A stretch of DNA of 64,000 nt from Myxococcales bacterium (lineage in GTDB: Bacteria > Myxococcota_A > Polyangia > Polyangiales > Polyangiaceae). The notes beneath the pieces are model-generated. The model ran no database searches. It worked only from the letters and a program-made list of their open reading frames with translations, and was not told the DNA's origin. The stretch is taken from NCBI GenBank assembly GCA_016794345.1, contig JAEUKE010000070.1:62001-126000 (forward strand), given 5' to 3'. Shown piece after piece: positions 51,033-59,723 of this stretch; the first letter of the stretch is position 1; the number at the start of each line of letters is the position of its first letter. The position numbers and the translations under genes are program-made.

Positions 51033-53741
51033 ATGAGCTTCGCGATGTCCCGGGTCTCCCCGATCCTTCTTTGTCTCTTCGTTCCCTTCCTCGGCTGCGG
51101 CGACGACGCCGACGGGGCGGGAGGTGGTGACGACACCACCACGACCTCCACCGGGGTCACCACGGGCACCTCCACACCTTCCGCCGGAGGCGGAGGCGAC
51201 GGCGGTGGTGGCGGCATCGCCCCGCCGACGTGTGGAGACGGCACCGTCAGCGCCGAAGAAGGGTGTGACGACGGAAACACGGCGCCGGGGGACGGCTGCG
51301 ACGAGGCGTGCGCCGTCGAGGACGGCTGGACGTGTGCGGGGTCGCCATCGGTCTGCGCGCGCCTCTGCGGCGACGGCGTGCTCGACGCCGGGGAGACGTG
51401 CGACGACGAGAACGACCAAGCCGGCGACGGCTGCAGCAAGACATGCGACGTCGAGCCCGGTTGGAGCTGCGACGGCGCGCCGAGCGTCTGCGCCGAGATC
51501 TGCGGCGACGGCATCGTCACGAGCGGCGAGGGCTGCGACGACGACGGCACCACCCCCGGCGACGGCTGCGACGCGACGTGCTCCGTGGAGACCGGCTACG
51601 CGTGTGAGGACGAGCCGAGCGTCTGCAGCGTCTTCTGCGGGGACGGGATCATCTTGCCGGGAGAAGAGTGCGACGACGCGAACAGCTTCGCCGGGGACGG
51701 CTGCTATTTCACGTGTGAGATCGAGCCCGGGTTCGTCTGCAGCGGGGAGCCGAGCGTCTGCACGAGCGTGCTCGGTGACACCTGCGCGTACCCGGCGATC
51801 CTGACCACGGGCGCGAACACGGTGTACTGGGGCGGGACGGGGCGGGAGTACATCACCGAGGCGCCCGCGTGCAGCACCTCGGCCCCCGACGGGCCCGACG
51901 TGGTGATGCAATACACCGCCGGCTTCACGGGGGAGGTCGCCTTCACGCTCGACAAGCCAGCGGGGCAACGCTGGCACCTGATCGTCGACGACGGCGCGTG
52001 TGGGGCGATCGACTCCGAGCTCGTCTGCGCGTCCAGCTACACGAGCACCTCGCTGACGGGGACGTTCGACGTGACGGCGGGGCAGACCTATTATTTCTAC
52101 CTCGTCGACACCGCCTCCGGCGCGCTCCCGCTCAGCAGCGCGCTCAGCGTGACGATCACCGGGACCTCCCAGGCGTGCGGCGACGGCGTGCTCGTCGGCA
52201 CCGAGGCGTGTGACGACGGCAACGGCGTCTCCGGCGACGGGTGCTCGAACACGTGCCAGCCGGAAGCCGGCTACTCGTGCGCCGGGCAGCCGAGCATCTG
52301 CGTCCCCGCCGCCGGGGAGGACTGCTCCACCCCGATCGCGTTGAGCGCCGGGCCAAACCTGGTTGCGTGGACCGCGACGTTGCAGAATCACTTCACGTCG
52401 CCCCCGTCGTGCAGCGCGCAGTCACTGGCTGGGCCCGACGTCGTGATGCACTACACGGCGACGGTGACCGGCGAGCTCACCTTCTCCGTCACGAAGCCTT
52501 CGAGCCAGCGGTGGCACCTGCTCGTCAACGACGACACGTGCGGGACGACCACGCCGGCGCTCGCCTGCGCCTCCGACTTCTCCAACACGGCGCTGACCGC
52601 GACGGTCCCCGTGAACGCCGGCGCCACGTATTGGTTCTACCTCGTCGACACGACGTCGGGCGCGCTGCCGCTGTCCAATCCGCTGAGCGTGTCGATCACC
52701 GAGACGGCCGGGGTCTGCGGGGACGGAGTGCTGTTCGGCACGGAGGCCTGTGACGACGGCAACACGATCTCCGGAGACGGCTGCTCGAGCGCTTGTGTCA
52801 CCGAGCCGGGCTACCTGTGCCAGGGCCAGCCGAGCGTCTGCTTCGTCCCGCCGTGTGCGCCCGGCACGGGCGGCATGATCGGCGACACCGTCAACACGCT
52901 CGACACCGACCTGCCATCGGCGCTCGTCGAGAGCTACATCGCGGTCGACGACGCGCCCGACGGGTGGATCTACGTCGGCGGGCTTTCGGCGCTCCACCGC
53001 GTCCCCAAGGCGGGCGGCCCCAACCAGAACGTCACCACCCTCGCCGGGTTGACGACGACGAACCTCGGCTACGCGATGGTCGTCGACGGCCTCGACATCT
53101 TCACGGTCGACGCAAAGGCCACGGACACCACGGGCCACGTCTGGCGCATCTCGGACGACGGCGGGGCGAGCTGGGCCCCGACCGACTACGCGCTCCTCCC
53201 GGCCGTTCCGAACCGCACGCTGCAGTCGGCCGTGGCCCACGACGGTCAGCTCTTCACGCTCACCAACCAGACAGTGACGACCGTCCCGACCCAGCTCTTC
53301 GCGGCGCCGCTCGGAGGCTCGGCACCCGTCGCCGCCACGGTCGCGCTCACCTTCCTCGACGAAGCACGCTGCTCGGGCTTCGCGCTCGACGACAACTACC
53401 TCTTCGCCGCCTGCGGCGCCGGTGACAGGCTGGTGCGCGTCGACAGGACGACCGGCGCGGTGACCCTCCTCTCGACCGCGTTCAACCTCGACCTCAACGC
53501 CAACACCGTCGTCGCGCACGACGTCGACGCAAACGGCACGGCCGACTACCTCTACGTGAAGGGACCGGAGAAGCGGGTCGGCTTCGTCTGCGATCCGGGC
53601 GGAGCAACGCCTTACGCGGGCCAGCTCACGACCTACGGCACCACGACGTCGGCGAACACATTCGGCATGGCGTTCGATCCGACGACGGCCACGCTCTACG
53701 CCTTCGACGACGCGACCGAGGAGATCGTGCTCATTCACTGA
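51033..53741 (+). CDS. DUF4215 cysteine-rich repeat lipoprotein
   Basis: ATG at 51033 (GGAG nine bases upstream) starts a lipoprotein signal RVSPILLCLFVPFLGC. In the 902 residues, after a Thr/Gly linker, are six DUF4215-type units (CGDGxxxxxExCDDGNxxxGDGCxxxC), four in tandem, then two copies of a 130-residue beta domain (GPDVVMxYTAxxTGE, SQRWHLxVxD, TYxFYLVDTxSGALPLS) each followed by another unit. The last 290 residues look like a beta-propeller (ITLDDNYLF-type strands, VRVDRTTGAVTLLS). Cys-rich repeats of this kind are especially frequent in myxobacteria and probably form surface structures. No enzyme motif is seen. Confidence 0.86.
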   Translation: MSFAMSRVSPILLCLFVPFLGCGDDADGAGGGDDTTTTSTGVTTGTSTPSAGGGGDGGGGGIAPPTCGDGTVSAEEGCDDGNTAPGDGCDEACAVEDGWTCAGSPSVCARLCGDGVLDAGETCDDENDQAGDGCSKTCDVEPGWSCDGAPSVCAEICGDGIVTSGEGCDDDGTTPGDGCDATCSVETGYACEDEPSVCSVFCGDGIILPGEECDDANSFAGDGCYFTCEIEPGFVCSGEPSVCTSVLGDTCAYPAILTTGANTVYWGGTGREYITEAPACSTSAPDGPDVVMQYTAGFTGEVAFTLDKPAGQRWHLIVDDGACGAIDSELVCASSYTSTSLTGTFDVTAGQTYYFYLVDTASGALPLSSALSVTITGTSQACGDGVLVGTEACDDGNGVSGDGCSNTCQPEAGYSCAGQPSICVPAAGEDCSTPIALSAGPNLVAWTATLQNHFTSPPSCSAQSLAGPDVVMHYTATVTGELTFSVTKPSSQRWHLLVNDDTCGTTTPALACASDFSNTALTATVPVNAGATYWFYLVDTTSGALPLSNPLSVSITETAGVCGDGVLFGTEACDDGNTISGDGCSSACVTEPGYLCQGQPSVCFVPPCAPGTGGMIGDTVNTLDTDLPSALVESYIAVDDAPDGWIYVGGLSALHRVPKAGGPNQNVTTLAGLTTTNLGYAMVVDGLDIFTVDAKATDTTGHVWRISDDGGASWAPTDYALLPAVPNRTLQSAVAHDGQLFTLTNQTVTTVPTQLFAAPLGGSAPVAATVALTFLDEARCSGFALDDNYLFAACGAGDRLVRVDRTTGAVTLLSTAFNLDLNANTVVAHDVDANGTADYLYVKGPEKRVGFVCDPGGATPYAGQLTTYGTTTSANTFGMAFDPTTATLYAFDDATEEIVLIH

Positions 53742-53756
53742 GCGGCGGGCCCGTCG

Positions 53757-55058
53757 TCATGCCGGCCACATGGCCAGTGCCTGAGCGGGGGGCTTCTCTG
53801 CGTCTTCGGTCCCCGCGATGGCGGGGCTCTTCTTCTCCGGCTCGTTCTCCCAACCTTCCAGCTTGTCCACCAGGCCGGCGGACATGACGCAGAAGTCTCC
53901 GCCCGGCTCGATGGCCTTGCGCGCATCGGTCACCTTCCCCGCGTAGATCTCGGAGAGCATGCCGGCGACCCGCTTGTGGAAGGTCGCGTGGAGCCGGCGG
54001 ACCTCCTCGTAGTGCTCGTCGTCGCTCCATTTCTTGCCTTCGCCGTAGAGCCATTGCCCCAGGGCGCAGCGGTCGTCACAAGCGACGGTCTTGATGTCGA
54101 AGCTCCGGTCCCCTGCGTGCACCGCGCGGACGAGCTTCACCTTCCACGCCCCATGCGCCTTCACGGCCGCCCGGAGCGCGGCGCGCTTCGGGTCGAGCCC
54201 CTCGTCGGGGCGAGCGCCACCATACGCCGCGAGGATGGCGTGGTCGGCGCGCCTGCTGGCCAGGCCGATCCGCTGGGTCATCGCGACGACCTTCTCGTGC
54301 GCGAGCTCGACCTGATCCGCGCTGTTTTTCACGCTGCCGATGGCCCCGTCTAGCTCCGCGGTGGCGCGCGCCGCGCGGTGCATGTTCCCCGCGATCGCGG
54401 AGGTGGCTGCAGACTGCTCGTGCATCGCCACCGCCACGGAGGCCGTCGAGCTTCGAACTTGATCCACGAGCTCCGTCGCATCCGAGACGACGCCGCTCAC
54501 GACCGCGACGCTCGTGCGCAGCTCTTCGAGGAGGCAGCTGATGGTCGTGGCCGCGCCGGCCGCCTGGTGGGCGAGCTCCTTCACCGCCTGGGCGACGACG
54601 GAGAAGCCCTTGCCGTGAGCACCGGCGTGAGCGGCCTCGATGGTCGCGTTCAGCGCGAGCATCCGCGTCTGGCTCGAGACGCCCTCGATCACGGCCAGCA
54701 TCTTGAAGATCGCGGACGTGGCGGCCTCGAGCTTGACCGCAGCATCCTGGGTCCGCGCCATCGCTCCGGCGACGCCGTCCGTCGCGCGGCGCACGGACGC
54801 CATCTGCCCGGAGACGTCGCTGATCGATCGCGAGAGCTGCTCCGTCGCCCCCGCCACGTCCTGCACGATCGCGGTCGTCCCGCGTGACGCGGCGCTCGCG
54901 GCCTCGAGCGAGGCGCGCGTCTCGAGCACCGCGCTCGTCGTCATCCCACCAGCCTCGGTCAGCCCGGTCACCGCGGCCGCGAGGCTGGCCACGATCCCGG
55001 CAAAGTCCCCGAGGAGCGCCTCTTGCTGAGCCGAAGGCTCCAATCCGTTCGCCGCCAT
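53757..55058 (-). CDS. Soluble chemoreceptor with CZB zinc-binding domain
   Basis: ATG at 55058 is preceded by a GGGAG site; the frame continues upstream but with low-complexity, unlikely sequence. The 433-residue protein has no membrane span. Residues about 30-260 form the methyl-accepting coiled hairpin, with the tip VIEGVSSQTRMLALNATIEAAHAGAHGKGFSVVAQAVKELA. Residues about 300-380 form a CZB domain with its zinc ligands HGAWKVKL, CALGQWLYGEGKKW and RLHATFHKR. Related cytoplasmic receptors such as TlpD sense hypochlorous acid, zinc or redox state. No cheA/cheW genes are nearby, so it must signal through a distant cluster. Confidence 0.88.
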   Translation of the reverse strand: MAANGLEPSAQQEALLGDFAGIVASLAAAVTGLTEAGGMTTSAVLETRASLEAASAASRGTTAIVQDVAGATEQLSRSISDVSGQMASVRRATDGVAGAMARTQDAAVKLEAATSAIFKMLAVIEGVSSQTRMLALNATIEAAHAGAHGKGFSVVAQAVKELAHQAAGAATTISCLLEELRTSVAVVSGVVSDATELVDQVRSSTASVAVAMHEQSAATSAIAGNMHRAARATAELDGAIGSVKNSADQVELAHEKVVAMTQRIGLASRRADHAILAAYGGARPDEGLDPKRAALRAAVKAHGAWKVKLVRAVHAGDRSFDIKTVACDDRCALGQWLYGEGKKWSDDEHYEEVRRLHATFHKRVAGMLSEIYAGKVTDARKAIEPGGDFCVMSAGLVDKLEGWENEPEKKSPAIAGTEDAEKPPAQALAMWPA

Positions 55059-55352
55059 GGTTCCCAACTCCCGCGGATGAATGCGGATCGTCGAGCACAA
55101 AGGATTAGGGCGTCCGTGCAATTGAGTCGCGGGGTGCCGCTTCACCGCCAACCCCGCCCGTGCGGCCCCGCTACTAGCCAGGGGGTCTGATGCAGCCCCC
55201 CTCGGCCGCTTCGCGGCCTCACCCCCGCCTCCGGGCTCCGGGCCTTGCGGTCCTCGCCCGTGAGGATGGCGACCCAGGCCCACCCGATGCACCGGGTGCT
55301 CCGGGCGCAGCGCGCTGCAAAATGCTTCGCCGCTCGCAAGAGGTCGGGCAAG
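55059..55352 (+). other. Intergenic region with a GC hairpin
   Basis: This 294-base gap separates the divergent chemoreceptor and FGE-like genes. A perfect hairpin GGCCGC-TTC-GCGGCC lies at 55204-55218, flanked by C runs, and may be a diverged relative of the C/G-block repeats. I recognise no gene or clear promoter. Confidence 0.5.
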
Positions 55353-56243
55353 GTGCGCGCGTTGCTCGGTCGGTGTTTCCTCCTCGGCGCGGCGTTCGCC
55401 TGCCTCACGACGGCGTGCAGCGACGGCTCGCGCCCCGCGCCGAGCTCCAGCGTGTCGGCTCCCGCCTCGCCCGCGCCTGCTCCGAGCGCCTCGCCTTCAT
55501 CCTCCGCGACCAGCCCCGAGGGAGCTCCGCAGGCGAGCGTGGGTCCCTGCCCCGCAGACATGCGGCTCGTCGACGGAGATTGGTGCAAGAACGCGAGCCT
55601 CACCTGCCTCGCGTGGAACGAGGTGAACGTGGCCGGGAAGGCCGAGCGCAACCAGTGCCGGCTCTACCGGGAGCCCGCGACGTGTCTGGACAAGGCGCGT
55701 GTCCCGATGCGCTTCTGCATGGATACGTTCGAGTGGCCGAACGAAAAAGGAGAGGTGCCCCGAAACCTCACGAGCTGGCAGGAGGCGAAGGACCTCTGCG
55801 AGGGGCTCGGCAAGCGCCTGTGCACGGACGAGGAGTTCACCTTCGCGTGCGAGGGGGAGGCCATGCGTCCCCACGTGCACGGCTTCACGCGGGATCCCCA
55901 GATCTGCAGCTACGATCGCGAATACAGGCCGCGGACCTTCAACTTCCTCAAACACGACGCCTGCCTGGCGGACGAGCCTTGCCGAGCCGCGCTCGCGGTC
56001 ATCGACCAGCGCCTCCCGAGCGGCTCGATGCCGCGGTGCGTGTCGGACCACGGGGTCTACGACCTCAACGGCAACGTCAACGAGTGGGTGGAGCTCCCGG
56101 GGCGCGGCTTCTCCAAGCGCGCCGGCCTGAAAGGTGGCTGGTGGGGGCCCGTCCGCGATCGGTGCCGGCCCATCACGACGTTCCACGGCGAGAGCGACTT
56201 CGGCTACGAGGTCGGCTTCCGCTGCTGCAAGGCCGCGGGCTGA
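55353..56243 (+). CDS. FGE-like (SUMF1 fold) lipoprotein
   Basis: GTG at 55353 with GAGGT eight bases upstream gives a compact lipoprotein signal (VRALLGRCFLLGAAFACLTTAC, Cys22); earlier ATGs at 55266 and 55287 are possible but add a poor N-terminus. A Ser/Pro/Ala linker precedes a SUMF1 domain like that at 37090: CPADMRLVDGDWC, CMDTFEWPNEKGEVPRNL, AKDLCEGLGKRLCTDEEFTFACEG, GVYDLNGNVNEWVELPG and EVGFRCC. The two are clear paralogues. A surface-anchored FGE-like protein is more likely a binding or structural protein than a sulfatase activator, but this is inference. Confidence 0.82.
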   Translation: MRALLGRCFLLGAAFACLTTACSDGSRPAPSSSVSAPASPAPAPSASPSSSATSPEGAPQASVGPCPADMRLVDGDWCKNASLTCLAWNEVNVAGKAERNQCRLYREPATCLDKARVPMRFCMDTFEWPNEKGEVPRNLTSWQEAKDLCEGLGKRLCTDEEFTFACEGEAMRPHVHGFTRDPQICSYDREYRPRTFNFLKHDACLADEPCRAALAVIDQRLPSGSMPRCVSDHGVYDLNGNVNEWVELPGRGFSKRAGLKGGWWGPVRDRCRPITTFHGESDFGYEVGFRCCKAAG

Positions 56244-56267
56244 GCGGCGTGCACGGCCCCGCGCGCG

Positions 56268-57023
56268 TCAGCGCTTGCGGCGTCGCCCCCGTCGCTCCTC
56301 TTCGTCCTCTTCCTCGGCCTCGGCCTCGGCTTGCTCCGCGAAGGGGTCCTCGGAGTCGAAGTCGATCCGCTGCCGATCCCCGTCTTGCCCCGCGACGCGG
56401 ACGCCCCCGCGCTTGCGCCGCTCTTTGCTCGTCTCCTCGCGGATCTCGTCCGCGAGGCGGGACAGGAGCAGCCCGACCCCCTCTTGCACGGCGGAGCCGA
56501 GCTCCGCGGCGCCCCGCTCCAGTTTGCCCACCTTGCTGCTCTGCTTCTCGGCGCGCCGGCGCTCCTCCTCCTCGAGCTTGCGTTGTTTCTTGCGCGCCTT
56601 GACCCGGCGCTCCACCTCGCGGCGCACGGCGCCCTCGCTCACTTCCTTCGAGAGCGCGGCGCGGGCGTGGAAGAAGAGGCCGAGGCCCCAGCCGAGCAGC
56701 GGGAACGCGGCCCAGAGAATGGCTGGCGTCGTCAGGAGGTTGATGGCGAGCAGGAAGACGTTCACCCCGAGGAAGGCCCAGAGGTGAGACGAGAAGCCGC
56801 GCTTTCGTCGAGCAAGGATGTGCGCCCGTGCCTCGCGCTCGTCGCGGCCCTCCGAGACCTCGACCGCCGCGCGCTCGATGTCCTCCCGCGCGATGCCGAC
56901 CTCCGAGGCCGCGGCGAGCAGATCGTCGTGGCTCACACCCGAGGATGAGGACTGCGAGCGCGTGAGGGCGCGCTCGAGGATCGCGCGGACCTCCTCTTCG
57001 CTGTAGCGTCGGCCTTGTGCCAT
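56268..57023 (-). CDS. 2TM-domain protein with charged coiled tail
   Basis: The 251-residue protein has an N-terminal helical segment rich in charged residues with a YSEEEVRAILERAL start, then two membrane spans near 85-118 (HLWAFLGVNVFLLAINLL and ILWAAFPLLGWGLGLFFHA), matching the 2TM domain family. The C-terminal half is Lys/Arg/Glu-rich, with RREVERRVKARKKQRKLEEE and a highly acidic then basic end, probably a cytoplasmic coiled region. Function unknown. Confidence 0.8.
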   Translation of the reverse strand: MAQGRRYSEEEVRAILERALTRSQSSSSGVSHDDLLAAASEVGIAREDIERAAVEVSEGRDEREARAHILARRKRGFSSHLWAFLGVNVFLLAINLLTTPAILWAAFPLLGWGLGLFFHARAALSKEVSEGAVRREVERRVKARKKQRKLEEEERRRAEKQSSKVGKLERGAAELGSAVQEGVGLLLSRLADEIREETSKERRKRGGVRVAGQDGDRQRIDFDSEDPFAEQAEAEAEEEDEEERRGRRRKR

Positions 57024-57098
57024 ACCGGACGGTCGGAGCTTAGACAGTGTGCTGAAAATGGCGAGGTGGGATTGCTCGATGACCTCCGTTCCGACGGG

Positions 57099-57137
57099 TT
57101 CACCCCCCAGCCCCCCTCCCTTCTGCGAGGGGGGAGG
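57099..57137. repeat. C/G-block palindromic repeat, copy 4
   Basis: TTCACCCCCCAGCCCCCCTC followed by CTTCTGCGAGGGGGGAGG. It lies between two divergent genes, 42 bases before the methyltransferase start, so it cannot be just a terminator. Confidence 0.65.
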
Positions 57138-57178
57138 TCGGTAGCGCGGCCGGCGGGCTTTCGAGGTAAGAGCGGACC

Positions 57179-58294
57179 GTGATCTTCTTCGCCACTGCGG
57201 CCAAAGGCACGGAGGGCGCCGTGCGCGACGAGCTTCGCGAGCACCGCTTCCGCGGGGTCCGGGCGACGCGCGGCGGCGTCGCGTTCGAGGGCCCGCTCGG
57301 TGAGGGCTACCGCGCTTGCCTCGTCCTCCGAACGCCCGTGCGTGTCCTCCTCGAGCTGTCGACGTTCGAGGCGCCGACCGGCGACGCGCTCTACGCCGGC
57401 GTCCGCGCCATCGAGTGGGAGCACGCGGTCTCGACGCAGACGACGATCGCCGTCCGCGCGACCTGCCGGTCGAGCGCGCTCACCCACTCGCAGTTCATCG
57501 CCCTGAAGACAAAGGACGCCATCGTCGACAGGCTCCGAGACCGGTTCGGCGAAAGGCCAAACGTGGATCCGGAGGATCCTGACGTCGCTGTCTTCCTCCA
57601 CCTCGTCAAAGACGAGGCGACAGTCTACGTGGATCTCGGCGGACGCCCGCTCCACCTGCGCGGCTATCGAAAGGAGGCCGGGCCGGCCCCGCTCAAGGAG
57701 ACGCTCGCCGCCTGCCTCGTCGCGCTCTCGGGGTGGGACCGGCGCGCCGACTTCCTCGACCCCATGTGTGGGTCCGGCACGATCGCGATCGAGGCGGCCG
57801 CGCGCGCGGCCCGCCTCGCCCCCGGCCTCTCGGCCCCACCATTCGGCTTCACGCGGTGGGCGAGCTTCGACGAGGAGAGCCGGCGCGAGTGGGACGCGCA
57901 GGTCGAGCGAGCGCGTGCTTCGGTGGTGCCCCCCGCCGAGCGGCCGATCGTGCGCGCGAGCGATCGCGACCCGCTGGTGCTCGCCGCAGCGAAGGTGAAC
58001 GCCGCCCGCGCCGGGGTGGACGTCGTCCTCGCGCGCCAGAGCATCGACAAGGTCCCCGATCCGGGAGATGCGTGGGTGGTGCTCAACCCGCCTTACGGCG
58101 AGAGGCTCGAGCTCGATCGGGACGACGCCGCCCGCGCCGGACGCGCGCTCGCGTCGATGAGGCGAGCGCATCGAGCCGTGCTCGCGGGGTCACCGGCCGT
58201 GCTCGAGTCGATTCCCCTGCGGCCTTCGAAGCTTCTCACGATCATGAACGGCGATCTGGAGTGCCGCTTCGCGCTGTACGCTCCTGCGCGATGA
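57179..58294 (+). CDS. THUMP-domain RNA methyltransferase (RlmL/Trm14 type)
   Basis: The 371 residues comprise an N-terminal THUMP domain (about 45-160, VRATCRSSALTHSQFIALKTKDAIVDRLRDR) and a Rossmann methyltransferase: LDPMCGSGTIAIEAA (SAM-binding), ASDRDPLVLAAAKVNAARAG and the N2-guanine-type catalytic motif NPPYGERL. Such enzymes methylate guanosine N2 in 23S rRNA or tRNA. It lacks the second RlmK domain of the E. coli RlmKL fusion. GTG start. It overlaps the next gene by ATGA. Confidence 0.9.
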   Translation: MIFFATAAKGTEGAVRDELREHRFRGVRATRGGVAFEGPLGEGYRACLVLRTPVRVLLELSTFEAPTGDALYAGVRAIEWEHAVSTQTTIAVRATCRSSALTHSQFIALKTKDAIVDRLRDRFGERPNVDPEDPDVAVFLHLVKDEATVYVDLGGRPLHLRGYRKEAGPAPLKETLAACLVALSGWDRRADFLDPMCGSGTIAIEAAARAARLAPGLSAPPFGFTRWASFDEESRREWDAQVERARASVVPPAERPIVRASDRDPLVLAAAKVNAARAGVDVVLARQSIDKVPDPGDAWVVLNPPYGERLELDRDDAARAGRALASMRRAHRAVLAGSPAVLESIPLRPSKLLTIMNGDLECRFALYAPAR

Positions 58295-58914
58295 TCCGAG
58301 CCAAGTCACCGGCCGCCGAGCGCAACAAGGGCCCCATCCTCGAGGTGCTGCGGCGCGTCCTGCCGGCCGAGGGGCTGGTGCTCGAGATCGCGTCCGGCTC
58401 CGGACAACACGTCGTCCACTTCGCCGACGGCCTGCCCCACCTGCGGTTTCTTCCGAGCGATCCCTCCGCGGAGGCGCGCGAGAGCATCGCCGCTCACCTG
58501 GCGCACGCGGCGCTCTCCAACGTCCTCTTGCCCCGCGCGCTCGACGTCACGAGCTCGGGCTGGGAGGCGAGCATCGACGAGGCGCTCGCGGCGATCGTCT
58601 GCATCAACATGATCCACATCGCGCCGCTCGAGGCGATGTACGGCCTGTTCCGCGGGGCGGCGGCCCGGCTCGGCCCGGGCGCGCCGCTCGTCTTGTATGG
58701 CCCCTACCGCTTCCACGGCGCCTTCCTCGCGCCGAGCAACGAGGCATTCAGCCGAGACCTCGCGAGCCGGAACCCGGCGTGGGGCGTGCGCGACATCGAC
58801 GAGGTCGCGGAGGCGGCAGGCTCCGCCGGCTTCACCATGGAGGAGCCCGTCGCGATGCCCGCGAACAACCACGTGGTCGTGCTCCGACGGGCGGAAAGAC
58901 ACGGTGCGGCTTGA
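58291..58914 (+). CDS. DUF938 SAM-dependent methyltransferase-like protein
   Basis: ATG at 58291 overlaps the preceding stop (ATGA). The 207 residues match the DUF938 group: N-terminal SPAAERNKGPILEVLRRVLP, SAM-binding VLEIASGSGQHVVHFADG, LPSDPSAEARESI, INMIHIAPLEAMYGLFRGAA and LVLYGPYRFHGAFLAPSNEAF. These are class I methyltransferases of unknown substrate. Coupling to the rRNA/tRNA methyltransferase suggests related substrates, as inference. Confidence 0.88.
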   Translation: MIRAKSPAAERNKGPILEVLRRVLPAEGLVLEIASGSGQHVVHFADGLPHLRFLPSDPSAEARESIAAHLAHAALSNVLLPRALDVTSSGWEASIDEALAAIVCINMIHIAPLEAMYGLFRGAAARLGPGAPLVLYGPYRFHGAFLAPSNEAFSRDLASRNPAWGVRDIDEVAEAAGSAGFTMEEPVAMPANNHVVVLRRAERHGAA

Positions 58915-58915
58915 C

Positions 58916-58935
58916 TTGTCCGCTATAACGGACAA
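58916..58935 (+). promoter_or_regulatory. Palindromic operator over a -10-like box upstream of peroxiredoxin
   Basis: TTGTCCG, six bases (CTATAA), CGGACAA: a perfect 7-bp inverted repeat 29 bases before the peroxiredoxin start. The centre forms the -10-like TATAAC. A dimeric redox repressor binding here would block transcription; the regulator family is not identifiable from sequence. Confidence 0.65.
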
Positions 58936-58964
58936 ACCTCCAGCCTCAACCAGGAGGTCCCACA

Positions 58965-59603
58965 ATGAGCCTGCACCTCGGCAGCATCGCCCCCGACTTC
59001 GAGCAAGACTCCACCCATGGCCGGCTGAGCTACCACACCTGGCTCGGCTCCTCGTGGGGCGTGCTCTTCTCCCACCCGAAAGACTTCACCCCGGTCTGCA
59101 CGACGGAGCTCGGCGCCGCGGCGAAGCTCAAGGGTGAGTTCGACAAGCGCAACGTGAAGATCGCGGCGCTCTCCGTCGACCCGCTCGACTCCCACGAGAA
59201 GTGGATCGCCGACATCGAGGAGACGCAGTCGACGAAGCTGAACTACCCGATCTTCGCCGACGCGGACCGGACCATCTCGAACAAGTACGACATGATCCAT
59301 CCGGAGGCGAACGACACGCTCACGGTCCGCTCCGTCTTCGTCGTCGACCCGAACAAGAAGATCCGCGCGATCATCACCTACCCCGCGAGCACCGGCCGCA
59401 ACTTCGACGAGATCTTGCGCCTCATCGACTCGCTGCAGCTCACCGACTCCCACAAGGTGGCGACGCCGGTGAACTGGAAAGACGGAGACGATGTCGTCAT
59501 CGTCCCCGCCCTGCAGGACCCGGCTGAGCTCGCCCAGCGCTTCCCGAAGGGCTACAAGGTGGTGCGCCCGTACCTGCGCGTCACCCCGCAGCCCAATCGC
59601 TGA
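58965..59603 (+). CDS. 1-Cys peroxiredoxin (Prx6 type)
   Basis: This 212-residue enzyme reduces hydrogen peroxide and organic peroxides. The peroxidatic cysteine is Cys45 in SHPKDFTPVCTTE. The long C-terminal extension DILRLIDSLQLTDSHKVATP, NWKDGDDVVI and YKVVRPYLR places it in the Prx6/AhpC-1-Cys group. AGGAGG precedes the ATG at 58965. It stands behind a palindromic operator, so it is probably induced by oxidative stress. A hairpin follows at 59619-59633. Confidence 0.93.
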   Translation: MSLHLGSIAPDFEQDSTHGRLSYHTWLGSSWGVLFSHPKDFTPVCTTELGAAAKLKGEFDKRNVKIAALSVDPLDSHEKWIADIEETQSTKLNYPIFADADRTISNKYDMIHPEANDTLTVRSVFVVDPNKKIRAIITYPASTGRNFDEILRLIDSLQLTDSHKVATPVNWKDGDDVVIVPALQDPAELAQRFPKGYKVVRPYLRVTPQPNR

Positions 59604-59618
59604 GCAGAGGCAGAGGCT

Positions 59619-59633
59619 CGGCTCGAGGAGCCG
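59619..59633 (+). terminator. GC hairpin after peroxiredoxin gene
   Basis: CGGCTC-GAG-GAGCCG, a perfect 6-bp stem 16 bases after the peroxiredoxin stop, without a clear U-run. It may aid termination or protect the transcript 3' end. Confidence 0.35.
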
Positions 59634-59723
59634 CCCAGCGTCGCGGCTCGGGGCTCCCCCGGGACATCCGCGCTTCGCGGGCGGGTGGCCTCCCGAGGCG
59701 CTCGGTGATAGGCACCCGGCGCC

